This document shows, in pieces, positions 49,077 to 59,598 of a DNA stretch of 64,000 nt. Each line of letters begins with the position of its first letter. The stretch's first letter is position 1. Where the stretch lies: the NCBI RefSeq assembly GCF_001661265.1, contig NW_017566993.1, positions 372,001 through 436,000 on the forward strand, read 5' to 3'. This stretch comes from Saitoella complicata NRRL Y-17804 (Eukaryota; Ascomycota; Saitoellomycetes; Saitoellales; Saitoellaceae). The position numbers and the translations under genes are program-made. The notes under the pieces are model-generated. The model saw nothing but the letters and a program-made list of their open reading frames with translations, was not told the DNA's origin and did no database searches.

Positions 49077-51254
49077 ATGACTAGGTCGAAAGATAACTCA
49101 ACTGATATGTAAGTCTATACGCTTATGATTCTCGATCGTGCCTGCCCATTGAGCAATCGTACAGTATTCCGTGGTGGCAACAGCGCTCGGTGGACACGGA
49201 GGATGACAACTTATTTCTCAGAAGCAATCATTTCATTCCTAACGAAGTAGGAACGCTCTGGGAACATTTCCGCGACCACGGCTGGATCACCTCTTCGGCA
49301 GAATGCGTTCGTCGTAGCGTGGAAGATTACACCGGACGTCTCTTGTTATCGCACATTGGCAACGTCAGCGCGAAGCATGAAGTAAGAGTGTCATTGCTGA
49401 GATCATACGGGACAGCGAGTATTCTTCAAACACAGGTGTTACCCGGGTTCTGGGGACCTCCACATTGGGAAGGGTCTGTCAAGGGCCTAATGTTAGCCAA
49501 GCGTTGCCGTGAGGTGACAGGTCAATGGCGTAACCCCCTAGCGATTGCGTTCTGATTGACCAGACCCTTCGGGGTCAATCGGCTTGTTCTACCGATGTGG
49601 TTGAGATCCGGCACCCACAACACCGGGCTCGGGGGCGATTAATGTACATACGGGGGTTAACCCTTTTGTTTGGTCTCTTTTTGATAGTGCTTCCGCCGTT
49701 GAGTTCTGGCACTCTTTACCAGAGGAAGCCGTACCACTTACCACGCCCATGACACCACCTACGACACCATCCAAGCCCACGACACCACCCACGACATCCA
49801 CGACATCCACGACATCCACGACATCCACGACATCCACGACATCCACGACATCCACGACATCCACGACATCCACGACATCCACGACATCCACGACACCAAA
49901 AATGCCGAGCCGACCTCGCGAACCTGGCCTTGCCCAATCCACCGCAACAACACTCCGCAAGGTCAAGGTCGACACCCGTGCAGGTGAAAACAAGTTGTTC
50001 GGCTATAATATATCAACAGAGGTAAGCCTCGACCTGTCTTGCCGACGGTATTCGACCGATTTTAACACTTGCCAACAGCTGAAGTTGGCCACGATGCAAA
50101 TTCGCCTTTATCGGACTCGGCCTGACTTCCACACGGATCCCTCCCAGCTAGACGGAAGGACGNNNNNNNNNNNNNNNNNNNNNNNNNNNNNNNNNNNNNN
50201 NNNNNNNNNNNNNNNNNNNNNNNNNNNNNNNNNNNNNNNNNNNNNNNNNNNNNNNNNNNNNNNNNNNNNNNNNNNNNNNNNNNNNNNNNNNNNNNNNNNN
50301 NNNNNNNNNNNNNNNNNNNNNNNNNNNNNNNNNNNNNNNNNNNNNNNNNNNNNNNNNNACGACATCCACGACATCCACGACATCCACGACACCAAAAATG
50401 CCGAGCCGACCTCGCGAACCTGGCCTTGCCCAATCCACCGCAACAACACTCCGCAAGGTCAAGGTCGACACCCGTGCAGGTGAAAACAAGTTGTTCGGCT
50501 ATAATATATCAACAGAGGTAAGCCTCGACCTGTCTTGCCGACGGTATTCGACCGATTTTAACACTTGCCAACAGCTGAAGTTGGCCACGATGCAAATTCG
50601 CCTTTATCGGACTCGGCCTGACTTCCACACGGATCCCTCCCAGCTAGACGGAAGGACGATTACGTTTTTCCGTGAGACTCAGGCATTCATCTTGAGTATC
50701 TTGACCAATTATCTTCGTACGATCTGTGTTGCGGCATTCGAGCATGCGAGAGCAAAGAGGCTTACGTAAGTCATCCCGAAATCGATGGCGTGAGAATAAT
50801 GGCTAACATGCACGATAGTTGGATCCCCAAAACGGAGTACTACGATACGATCAGGGACATCGATCTTGCCAAGAGAGAGACTTACGAACGGTCATTCGAC
50901 TTTGGACGCTGTTCCTCCCTTCTCGAGATCATCCGTCAGAAAGATCCATTCTGGCAAGACGTCACTCTTACTCCATGGCAAGCGAAGAACAAATTATCCT
51001 ACATTCGCAACAAGAGAAATCATTGTGCCTTGGGACATGAGAAGCGATCGTTCTCTAAGCCAACGGCGACTTTGATGGAGGACAGTTCCGTCATCAAATG
51101 CGTACAGGATTCCATCGAGTTCGTGGACGGGTTTGGTATGTTGTAGGGTACACTCATGCTTTTCGAAATTTCTAACGTATATTGTTTAGGGTATGGGAAG
51201 TCTTACAGCCTGAGGAAGCTGTTGAAGGAGGTCAAGAAGTGTACGAGGGAGTAG
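49077..51254 (+). CDS. Unknown eight-exon protein with Thr/Ser tract and HEPN-like C-terminus (spans assembly gap)
   Basis: Not a recognised family. A consistent splice chain can be read: 49077-49108, 49165-49381, 49436-49513, 49564-49643, 49688-50021, then, after skipping the duplicated copy and gap, 50575-50765, 50819-51135 and 51190-51254. All introns are 44-57 nt with GT..AG ends and all phases agree; about 437 residues. The N-terminus is helical ('NEVGTLWEHFRDHGWITSS'). Exon 5 codes a Pro/Thr/Ser tract made by a 9-bp minisatellite. The C-terminal half is all-alpha and carries 'KLSYIRNKRNHCALGHE', whose R-x4-H spacing and position resemble the active motif of HEPN domains. HEPN is a hypothesis only. 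Repeat length is unreliable because of the gap. Confidence 0.6.
49791..49898 (+). repeat. 9-bp minisatellite (ACGACATCC)n inside an exon
   Basis: About twelve near-perfect tandem copies of the 9-mer ACGACATCC, continuing after the gap at 50359-50393. Read in the host frame each unit codes Thr-Thr-Ser, so changes in copy number keep the frame. The array probably caused the assembly break. Confidence 0.93.
50163..50358. other. Assembly gap (196 N)
   Basis: A run of 196 undetermined bases. It sits between two copies of the same 300 bases, so it is likely a scaffold join between overlapping contig ends rather than missing unique sequence. Confidence 0.97.
50359..50658 (+). repeat. 300-bp exact duplicate of 49863-50162
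   Basis: Reading both copies base by base, 50359-50658 repeats 49863-50162 without a difference I can see, at a fixed offset of 496. The left copy ends exactly at the gap and the right copy begins exactly after it. The repeat includes the last minisatellite units, an exon end, a 57-nt intron and part of the next exon. Confidence 0.95.
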
Positions 51255-51550
51255 GAGTAGACGGCATAAATGTTCGTTACGATAGGGATGGAGCTTGGTG
51301 TCTGGCGATTAACTTATTCATACCTCATATACCCTAAAGTAATACGATCGTTGTTAGATATCGATCTGTCTTATTCATACTTGGTATACTCCATGCAAAT
51401 CTGAATCCCGAATCAAAAGCAAAAAATGATAACGCCGTATAAGTCCCCAAATGCAGCTCATGCAAATAGTATCGTAGCAATAATCCTCCTTCCTCTCCGT
51501 CCGTAGCTCCATAGTTCCATACCTCCGCGCCCGCCACGAACGAACAACAA

Positions 51551-53287
51551 TCAATCCAACTTAATCGGATACCTCTCCCTAATCCCCTCCCCCCACCTCA
51601 TAATCGCCCACGGCGCCCCCACCAACCCCACCGCCGCAAACCCCAGCACACTCGTCCCCCACCCATACCCCAACCCCTTATACATCGCCGGCGCAAACAA
51701 CGGGAAAACAGCACCAACAATGGCGCGAAAGACCGCTCCGGCCGAGATCGCGGACGCGGAGTATCGGGTGAAAGAGTCAATGAAGTAGTTGTTTGTAGTG
51801 TTGAAGATGAGGATCATGCCTGTGCCGAAGGGGACCGTGGCGATGATCGGGACGATATAGTGGATCTTGTATTGGACTGTCCAGCCATAAACAAACAACC
51901 CCACCGGAATCAACACAGCGCCATACCGCGCCATGGGGAGTCGGAATTCGGGTTTGCCGATACCCCCGTTCGCCTCAGTTTTCTGGTTATAGATTTTTTG
52001 GATTTGGGGGACGCCGAAGATGATCGCGATTTGGAATCCGATTCCGCAGCCGAGGTATGCGAGGCCTGAGATACCGACGGACATGCCGTAGATACCTTGG
52101 AAGACTGCGGGGAAGGATGTGAAGAGGAGGTAGAGCGTGCCGTAGATGAGTGCCATGTAACATGCCAACAAGAACACGATGGGTTGCATGAACAAGATCT
52201 TGAGCGGGCGAACGATTGCGATTCGGAGGCGGAGGAAGAGGGGTCTCTCATCCGCCATCTTCGAGCGGCAGGGGCGTCCAAGTTCCTCCTGTACCCTCGC
52301 AGCTTTGCGGGCGAGGAGGGTTGGGTGGTAACTCTCCTTCAAGAAGATGACAGCAAAGGCAGTGTTACAGCCTGCTGTGATGAGCAAGATCCAAAAGATC
52401 CACCTCCAATCCAAATTCTCCGCAATAAACCCCCCGGCAATGGGCCCAATACACGGTCCCAACAACGGTCCAAGGACGTACCACCCAATCACCTTACTCC
52501 GTACATTCGCAGCATACATATCACTGATCGTCCCACCACCATTACTAATCCCCGAAGCACCAAAAAAGCCCGCAAAAAACCGGGTCACAATAAACGCAGC
52601 AATATTCGGCGAAAGCGCACACCCAACCTGAAACACGGTAAACGCAGAATACGTAATCACATAAATCCACCTTCGGCCAAAAACCTCACTAAGCGGCGCC
52701 CAGATAAGGGGTCCAATCCCGAATCCGATGACGAATGTAGTCACGGCTAAACTCGCCGTACTCGTCCCTACTCCGAATTCTGATTCGATGTTTGGGAGGG
52801 CTGGGGTGAACATGGAGGAGGTGAGGGGCGAGAGGAGGGCCATGAGAGAGATACAGGTGACGTTTGTGATCTTTTTTGAGGAGGGCCAGTTGAGGGGGTT
52901 TTCCGGGTCGGTAGGGGACCAGTCGATGATTAGGCTCGATCCGTCTTCGGAGAGTTTCATCCCGGCGTAAGTGTCATATTTTTCGAGGTCTGGCGGCTGC
53001 GCGATTGTCGAAGCATCCGGTGTTGGTGTCGCCGATGCCGGTTCGATCTTTGTGTTGAGGATAAGGTCTTCGGCTCTGGTTGATGTCGACGAAGTGGTGG
53101 TCATAGGCAGTGTTTTCTCGGCCATATCCTCCGGCCCAACGGGGTCAAGCACCGACACCTCCCCAATCTCGAAACTATTCCGCCTCGTCCCGACAGCAGT
53201 CGAAACCTGACTAAACGGCTCCTCACTCGTGGGATGCTCAACGGCTACTCTTCCCAGACTCGCCGACATTGCAACTGGATTGAACAT
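51551..53287 (-). CDS. MFS transporter, DHA1-type drug/polyamine antiporter
   Basis: Plasma-membrane major facilitator of 578 residues; the ATG at 53287 is used because the frame's earlier start is not ATG. The N-terminal 150 residues are cytosolic and polar. Twelve membrane helices follow 'WPSSKKITNVTCISLMALLS'. The helix 2-3 loop motif is 'PLSEVFGRRWIYVITY', helix 4 carries 'ITRFFAGFFGASG' (read as 'VTRFFAGFFGASGISNGGG'), and helix 5 carries the antiporter motif C region 'GWYVLGPLLGPCIGPIAGG'. Those marks place it with fungal DHA1 proteins (Flu1/Tpo/benomyl resistance group). The substrate is unknown. Its C-terminus (RYPIKLD) faces the HEPN-like gene, with which it is convergent. Confidence 0.92.
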   Translation of the reverse strand: MFNPVAMSASLGRVAVEHPTSEEPFSQVSTAVGTRRNSFEIGEVSVLDPVGPEDMAEKTLPMTTTSSTSTRAEDLILNTKIEPASATPTPDASTIAQPPDLEKYDTYAGMKLSEDGSSLIIDWSPTDPENPLNWPSSKKITNVTCISLMALLSPLTSSMFTPALPNIESEFGVGTSTASLAVTTFVIGFGIGPLIWAPLSEVFGRRWIYVITYSAFTVFQVGCALSPNIAAFIVTRFFAGFFGASGISNGGGTISDMYAANVRSKVIGWYVLGPLLGPCIGPIAGGFIAENLDWRWIFWILLITAGCNTAFAVIFLKESYHPTLLARKAARVQEELGRPCRSKMADERPLFLRLRIAIVRPLKILFMQPIVFLLACYMALIYGTLYLLFTSFPAVFQGIYGMSVGISGLAYLGCGIGFQIAIIFGVPQIQKIYNQKTEANGGIGKPEFRLPMARYGAVLIPVGLFVYGWTVQYKIHYIVPIIATVPFGTGMILIFNTTNNYFIDSFTRYSASAISAGAVFRAIVGAVFPLFAPAMYKGLGYGWGTSVLGFAAVGLVGAPWAIMRWGEGIRERYPIKLD

Positions 53288-53454
53288 TGCGGGCAAACAG
53301 TTTTGCGCGGGGGCTCGGATTTTTGTGTGCGGTTTGCGGGTGTGGCGTGCCGAGTCCCGATCTGCGCGTGTCGGCTATTGTGGACAGAAGGACACATCGT
53401 AACGAAGATATACACAGAGACCCGACCCAACAGCAAAAAAAGCAAGAAAATTAA

Positions 53455-56400
53455 TTACGCCTTATCAAACCCCTCGGCAAACTGACTCAACGCCGCAGTA
53501 CCCTTGCTAAACCTCAAACTCCGCTTCAGCGTCCCCACCATACTCCTCGCCCTCACCGACGCGCTCATACTCGCTCGGCCATGCCCTTGACCGGGGATAC
53601 TCAGACCCGTCGTACTTCCCGAACTCCCGCTTTCGTCTTGGGTTTGTTCCGCACCCCCACTTCCAAAAGGAGTCTCCGTCCGGCCCTGGAATGACGCCGT
53701 ATGCGGTGCTCGACCAAGAACTGGTCGTCGTGGCGATGTCGAGAGTTTGACAGGTGGGAGGTTGGGGTATGTGCTGGATTCCCGGAGTGTGAGTTTGTAG
53801 AGGTGTGTCGACGTTTTGCCGTCCGAGATGGTTGAGATGGGGCTTAGTCGTGACATACCGTTGCTTCCGGCTGACGTGACGGTGAGTCTGTTGAGGTCCG
53901 CCGCGAAATTCCGGCGGAAGAGCGATTTGAGGGACTCGTGTAATGGTCGCATCTCTGCACTGACGAGCCTACCATGAATCTCGAGACAACGCTGCAACAC
54001 CCCGACTTGTTCGTTGATCGCATACCCAAGGTTCTCGATCGTTTCAGCCTCACCCTCCTGAGCCAATCTGTATTCATCACTGAGGAACTTTGCCCGGTAT
54101 TGCCGTATCCCTCCGTTGATCGGCGAATCAACAGCACCACTCAGACTCATAGAAAAAGGACTCAAGTTATCGCACACGTCCAGCTGTCCATACTTGAGCT
54201 CAAACCCCATCAACTCCTCGTTCTTCGCATGCACAGCGCCCAACGCGTTCTCCAGAGGCGATGAGCGTACGACTCCAACATCGGCAATCTCAGCACGTCT
54301 TATGATGGTGGGGAAAGCAACGTCGGTGGTGTAGAGAGTCTTCTCAGTCCAGAGATCCAGTACACTGAATTCACTTGAGCTGGAGCTAATGGTCGGCATT
54401 CGACTGACAGATACGGGTCTCGTGTAGGAGAAGTGTCGGATTCCATGACGGACGTAATGCTCTCTTATCCGCGTGCTTACATCTTGTCTGAGGAAAACCG
54501 CATGAGTCCGATCCGGTTCCGGTTGGACGGCGTTGATTTGAAGATATTGACCATCTTGTTGACCCAAGACGTCCGGAAGAGCGAGATTGGCTGGTAACAA
54601 CTCGGCTTCCGGATACAGTATCTGCATCCGTTCGACAAAACCCGACAATCTCTCCCAATGCGCGCCTTCGAAGATGAACTGTCGGTTCCGGAGTACCGGT
54701 GGGAATCCTAATCCATAAAAGGCGACGCGGAAGAACTCGGAATGCGTTCGGTCGTCGTTGACGATGTTGTCGAGGAACTGGGCTTGTCGGAGATGCATCG
54801 CGCTCAACTTTGCGTACTCGAGCGTTCTCGTCTCGTAAACGTCCGAAAGCGTTTTGCATACCTCGATCGCGTATTCCCATGCTCGTCCTTGTATGTGGTA
54901 GTCGATCATTTGGAGATATATTGCCTCCTTCCTTGCCGAAGGGGTCTGCCGAGGGAACTCCGGCTGTGTCAACTCCGGCAACAGCTCTGTGTCATCCCAT
55001 GCATACAAATCGGCATGCATCTGTAACGCCAAAGCAGCCTCGACGAAGTGTTCCTGCTGGACGTGCAGCTCGACAAGCGTATGCACATACCTAACGTAGA
55101 TGTCTTCCTCGATATCCTTGATGAACTCAAGTAGCTTCAGCGTGTCATAATATCGACCATAATCGTACGCTTCACCATCGGGTAAACTATACAATCCTCC
55201 CAGCAGGCTCAGAAATCGATCGAGTGAGCCAAGGAGATCTTCAACCATCCCCAAGAACTCCGGAGATACGCCGAGTTGATCAAACCCCTCACGGAGTATG
55301 CCCACGAATAGGTCTTTCCCGTCCTGCTCTGCAAGCGCGGGCTTCTTGTTGAAGACACTATCGAGTGCATGAATCATGGCCTCATGCACGACGGTGAGGT
55401 TCTCGTTCAGGTTGTACTCATTAACTACCATTGTCTGCAAGATTCGTGCGGCCACAATTCGAAGTTCCTCATGATTACTCAACGCAATCTCAACAAGCTG
55501 TGATATCAGACACGGAGCAAATTGCACCTGGTATCCACCCAGACGGTCAATGGCAACGTCCAGGTTACCGTCTCCTATTGGAGTCCAGCCAAGGCAGTTC
55601 CACGCTCGTCTGAGTAGATATGCCCCTTGACTCCGCAAATCGCCAACGAGGTGCCAAACTGCACGTCTCTTTTGTGTGCTGAAGGTCTCAATGACCAAGG
55701 CGTCACTCCCAATGACTTTCAGAAGAAGCGTGAAAAACCTTTGCCAGAGCTCAGTGGGAAAAGTGTCGGCGATCTCCGGTTGCGGAAGAAGATGGCTGCG
55801 TAGTACATCACAAACATTCTCCAAATAGTCGACCGTACCGCGATGAACCAAAGCTCTCACATTCAGCCAGGTATCTGGAAAGATACCAGGTTCGAGAATC
55901 ACTTCAAGAATGTTCAGCACCTTCGTTAGATGCAAGACAATATCGCCGTGAAACGCGGAGACGATAGAGTAGAAATAAGAACTGAATTGGTCCTGGCTTG
56001 CCAGCCGAAAGAGCGTCAAGATCAGTGATGTGGCCTCACAGAGCCCCTCATCGATTCCGCTCGCCAACGTTCGAGTGGACAAAGGGTACGCCTCGGGAAA
56101 CAGGACAGTCGTTCCACGTGACCTGTCCGAAGAGGATGTACGGAGGTCGTCGTACATTTCCACGATGCTCCCTAGCACCGGTAAAAAGATTGCCACCTTT
56201 GTGTCGTGCTCAACTTTTGCACCGTCACCGACCGTTCGTCGCTCACTCCACAGCTGATCAAGAAGGACGGCAAATATTGTGAGTGTCAAGCGGATACGGG
56301 CGAATGTATACGCTCCGCTATTGGTCTCAAAGGTTGGCGAGAGTGGACTTCGAGGGCTGACAGGAAGCGAGGAAGAGGGGGCCGACTGCAGCCATGTAAC

Positions 56401-59400
56401 GACATGTGTGATCAATTCACGGTGTAATTCACCAATCATGAACATCGGGCTTCGACAAAGGTTCAGGATCAGAAGGAGCTTGTAGACTCCCTGTTGACCT
56501 CGGCTATCTCGACAGGATTTGAGGAAATTCACGGCAATGCCAAATACCTCCTCCATCGGAAATACGCTCGCCAGTACTGGCAACAAGTCACCAAAGTGCT
56601 GAATGGCGATAGTCTGCGTGCCGACGATAGACTGCGGCGACGTCGTGGCCATCAACGAGTTTAGTGATTCCAACATGCCGCGAAGAGCCTTCACGAAGGT
56701 GAGATCGTTGTGCGCTGCGTTGATTCCTAGACCAATCTCCTTCTGTCTCTGCTTCTGCCGGGCTAACACAATGAACCGCACAATGTGCTGCCAAACTTTC
56801 ATCATGGCACGCAATTGCCGGGCATTGTCATCGGTTGTTGGATGGGAGAGGAGCCTCTGAATGCACCGGACGAGATTGGCTGTTGCAAAAGGATAGTTGA
56901 ACTGAGTGTCCATGTAGTTGTCGACAACATGCTTGAAATGCGTAAATCGTCGATCGGAAACGACGCCCAAAACAACCACGAGGACCTCAAAGACTAAGTC
57001 GTCAAGCCGTCCTGATGGGTTACCCTCCACAAGAATACCAAAGAGGGCGTCAAACACCTCCTTCTGAAACTTGACGAACTCAATCTCCGGCACAAAGCAT
57101 ACTTGCTTCAACACCTCCTCAAGAGCCTCAGGACCATTGACGTCTGTCCGTGCCAACACGTCCTTCCACTCCAACAGAGAAGACAGTGCCTGGTCTTGAG
57201 TGATCGTTGTCGAGCACAGGGTCGTCTTGATCCTCACGGCGGCCAGTAGCTTGCCCAAAGCGCCGTACGTCGGCCGATATTGAAGGTAAGTGGAAGGGGA
57301 TCGATCAGACACAGGATCATACACATATAGGTGGAGATCGTGATCTCCATCTTTGACGAATGTATTCCGTGACCGATCAAACAACGGCATGTATGCAGTA
57401 GCAAGAGGCGTTTCTGATCCCACCGTCCGCACGGAGAAACAAAGATGCGCCTCGTGCCAATCGAGATCATCCAGTTCGACCTTGAAGGACTCGCGCCAAG
57501 TCGGGTCACGAAGGCCGGCAATGGCGCTCACCCATGCGTCGTGATCCTCAAGATTTGATACACTCGGAAGCGACAATGTATGCCCGTCATCTGTGCGAAG
57601 TTCGCATTCAAGGTAGATCTCCCGCACTTGGAGTGGACTTAGGGGCACTGTTCCACCACTCTTCCCGGTCAAGAGCGACGCCCCCACCGATCCAAGCACA
57701 TCAGCACCCACAAGCTCAACATAAAGGTCAGACCGCTCTCCAAACTGCATACCAGCTGTGAAGCCGTATCTCGGTAGAACTGTGACGCCCTGCAAAACGG
57801 TCGGCCAAGCACGCGCCAAACCGTCCGCGTTCGTTCCAGAGAACACTCGCACGTTGACGTGAAGGCTATCTGCACGAGCGTTCTTCTCGATCACGTTCAC
57901 CTTCGAATGGATGATGTCCTCGTGTAGTGTAGCGTGCCCAGACCCATCCAACCTCGCCGCGGGAGTAAAAATCCGCATGATTTGTTGCCCGCCTTCCAAC
58001 TCCTTGCTCTGTAGGAAACGACTGATTTCAAGTACAGCACATCCGAAGGGTCTCCGACAATCCTGCTCGTGTGCTCCAGCAGATCTACTAGAGCCGGCTG
58101 TACTAGGCGGCCGTAGATCAAGACTTGCCTTCGATCCGTTCACGCCGAAAAATGCACTCTTCCGGCTCGTTTTGCTGGATTTGCTTTCGCCCGAGCTGGT
58201 GTGGGTCCGTGTGGAGACAGCGGCTAGGATGAGCGTCTCTATCTTGTAGATCCGGCAGACGAGATGTACGCTATCGGCACACTCCTTCATGCTCAAGCCG
58301 TCGAATAACATCCGAACATCATCCCACACACCATCGCCATCCGTAGGCACGCCTTGCGAGTTGATGGAAACAACGTATGGCTCGGTGATGTACTTCGCGC
58401 CAGAGTAGAGGAAAAAGTGACACTGGACCTGCTCGCTTGCGGCATTGCAGATGTTGGCAACGAAGGCACGAACATCCACCAGCACGAACTTGGACAACGG
58501 CGCCGATTCAGCGGATTCACTGAACGGGTGTTCGTCGAAATCTCCACCCTTGCAAGTACCGGTTGGCGAGGCTGAGGACGTAAGCGCAGCTTGCTTGACC
58601 ATCAACCGTATCGGGCTGATACCATCATCACCACCCTCGATCTTACCATCCAAGGTGCTGCGAACGATCAGATCCGCACCAATTAACTTGTTTCCCTCCA
58701 CCAATGTGTTCACAGCGCCCTCTCTCACCCTCCTCATCTCCTCTCGCGTCAAAGCGCCACTGCTCATTTCCCGTCGAATCCGCTCGCACTCATCAATCTT
58801 GCCCGACACAGCGGCGAAAAGGTCGTACTGAGAGCAAGCAAGAAGCCGAGGGAGAGCAGCATACCACTCCTTGCACGCGGCTGATATCTCATCAACAACG
58901 GGTTCCGTTTTCCCTAGCCTCGACTCCTCGTATGGACTGATGCCAGGTATTGGAGGTGGAGAACGATGCGCGAATGCGCTTCGAGGACGCGGTGTAGGGC
59001 GTGTGCTCGGAGTCCTTGTTTCGGGCGTACGAGGTGTTCGAGGGTAGACACTGCTGGTATGTGGTCCAGTGGCGGGAACGAGTGAGCTCGACTTACGGGT
59101 ACGCGTGCCGCCCGGGGATGCAGGTGGGGTGGTGAACGTAGTGGCTTGTCGTCGTTCCTTCTCAGAGCAATAACTTCGCCGCGCCGTGGGTGTTGGTACA
59201 GACATGACAGATCCCATCTCCTCCTTGAACGCGTTCCAAGGCGTTTCCGTACCATCCGCCTCCTCCTGCAAAGCCATGAACTCCCGTACGCAGATACAGT
59301 CCTTGGGGAAGACGCCGACGAACGCTCGGGTCTCAATAGCACCGTCACCATCGCCAGCGCTCTCACATCCGTTCGCAATGGCTTCCGTAACCAAATATCC

Positions 59401-59598
59401 CCGGTACCATCCCTCGCATTCTTCGAACACGTAGACTTCATCGCCGAGAGATAGCGCGACTTCGAATCCCGAAGCACCCTCGGGGGCAGAGTTGGTTGGG
59501 TCGAGCGGCGTGAAGTTGTGAACGGCGTGACCGTATCCGATGCCGAAGGTCAAAGGTTGCCATTGACTGTCACTCGCGCAGCAATGGTTGGGTAACAT
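53455..59598 (-). CDS. DOCK-family Rho/Rac guanine nucleotide exchange factor with N-terminal SH3
   Basis: A single exon of 2047 residues. The N-terminus has an SH3 domain (about residues 20-105; 'ALSLGDEVYVFEECEGWYRG' and 'FVGVFPKDCICV'). A Ser/Thr/Pro-rich stretch follows to about 230. The C2-like DHR-1 domain lies around 600-790 ('NDLYVELVGAD'-like, here 'SDLYVELVGADVLGSVG', and 'WRESFKVELDDLDWHEAHLC'). A long helical-repeat middle precedes the catalytic DHR-2 domain, about 1490-1890, from 'EDIYVRYVHTLVELHVQQEH' to 'ALGAVHAKNEELMGFELKYG'. The tail is Ser/Pro-rich and basic. SH3-DHR1-DHR2 is the DOCK-A/B layout, which in animals pairs with ELMO to activate Rac. Whether an ELMO partner exists here cannot be seen. 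Confidence 0.93.
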   Translation of the reverse strand: MLPNHCCASDSQWQPLTFGIGYGHAVHNFTPLDPTNSAPEGASGFEVALSLGDEVYVFEECEGWYRGYLVTEAIANGCESAGDGDGAIETRAFVGVFPKDCICVREFMALQEEADGTETPWNAFKEEMGSVMSVPTPTARRSYCSEKERRQATTFTTPPASPGGTRTRKSSSLVPATGPHTSSVYPRTPRTPETRTPSTRPTPRPRSAFAHRSPPPIPGISPYEESRLGKTEPVVDEISAACKEWYAALPRLLACSQYDLFAAVSGKIDECERIRREMSSGALTREEMRRVREGAVNTLVEGNKLIGADLIVRSTLDGKIEGGDDGISPIRLMVKQAALTSSASPTGTCKGGDFDEHPFSESAESAPLSKFVLVDVRAFVANICNAASEQVQCHFFLYSGAKYITEPYVVSINSQGVPTDGDGVWDDVRMLFDGLSMKECADSVHLVCRIYKIETLILAAVSTRTHTSSGESKSSKTSRKSAFFGVNGSKASLDLRPPSTAGSSRSAGAHEQDCRRPFGCAVLEISRFLQSKELEGGQQIMRIFTPAARLDGSGHATLHEDIIHSKVNVIEKNARADSLHVNVRVFSGTNADGLARAWPTVLQGVTVLPRYGFTAGMQFGERSDLYVELVGADVLGSVGASLLTGKSGGTVPLSPLQVREIYLECELRTDDGHTLSLPSVSNLEDHDAWVSAIAGLRDPTWRESFKVELDDLDWHEAHLCFSVRTVGSETPLATAYMPLFDRSRNTFVKDGDHDLHLYVYDPVSDRSPSTYLQYRPTYGALGKLLAAVRIKTTLCSTTITQDQALSSLLEWKDVLARTDVNGPEALEEVLKQVCFVPEIEFVKFQKEVFDALFGILVEGNPSGRLDDLVFEVLVVVLGVVSDRRFTHFKHVVDNYMDTQFNYPFATANLVRCIQRLLSHPTTDDNARQLRAMMKVWQHIVRFIVLARQKQRQKEIGLGINAAHNDLTFVKALRGMLESLNSLMATTSPQSIVGTQTIAIQHFGDLLPVLASVFPMEEVFGIAVNFLKSCRDSRGQQGVYKLLLILNLCRSPMFMIGELHRELITHVVTWLQSAPSSSLPVSPRSPLSPTFETNSGAYTFARIRLTLTIFAVLLDQLWSERRTVGDGAKVEHDTKVAIFLPVLGSIVEMYDDLRTSSSDRSRGTTVLFPEAYPLSTRTLASGIDEGLCEATSLILTLFRLASQDQFSSYFYSIVSAFHGDIVLHLTKVLNILEVILEPGIFPDTWLNVRALVHRGTVDYLENVCDVLRSHLLPQPEIADTFPTELWQRFFTLLLKVIGSDALVIETFSTQKRRAVWHLVGDLRSQGAYLLRRAWNCLGWTPIGDGNLDVAIDRLGGYQVQFAPCLISQLVEIALSNHEELRIVAARILQTMVVNEYNLNENLTVVHEAMIHALDSVFNKKPALAEQDGKDLFVGILREGFDQLGVSPEFLGMVEDLLGSLDRFLSLLGGLYSLPDGEAYDYGRYYDTLKLLEFIKDIEEDIYVRYVHTLVELHVQQEHFVEAALALQMHADLYAWDDTELLPELTQPEFPRQTPSARKEAIYLQMIDYHIQGRAWEYAIEVCKTLSDVYETRTLEYAKLSAMHLRQAQFLDNIVNDDRTHSEFFRVAFYGLGFPPVLRNRQFIFEGAHWERLSGFVERMQILYPEAELLPANLALPDVLGQQDGQYLQINAVQPEPDRTHAVFLRQDVSTRIREHYVRHGIRHFSYTRPVSVSRMPTISSSSSEFSVLDLWTEKTLYTTDVAFPTIIRRAEIADVGVVRSSPLENALGAVHAKNEELMGFELKYGQLDVCDNLSPFSMSLSGAVDSPINGGIRQYRAKFLSDEYRLAQEGEAETIENLGYAINEQVGVLQRCLEIHGRLVSAEMRPLHESLKSLFRRNFAADLNRLTVTSAGSNGMSRLSPISTISDGKTSTHLYKLTLRESSTYPNLPPVKLSTSPRRPVLGRAPHTASFQGRTETPFGSGGAEQTQDESGSSGSTTGLSIPGQGHGRASMSASVRARSMVGTLKRSLRFSKGTAALSQFAEGFDKA

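Noticed and set aside
49791-50393. CRISPR-like or structural repeat array
   Set aside because: The unit is 9 bp, head to tail with no spacers, and lies in an exon of a eukaryotic gene; it is a minisatellite.
49863-50658. True tandem duplication of an exon
   Set aside because: Copies are identical and end exactly at the N gap, so an assembly artefact is simpler. Kept as a finding to test.
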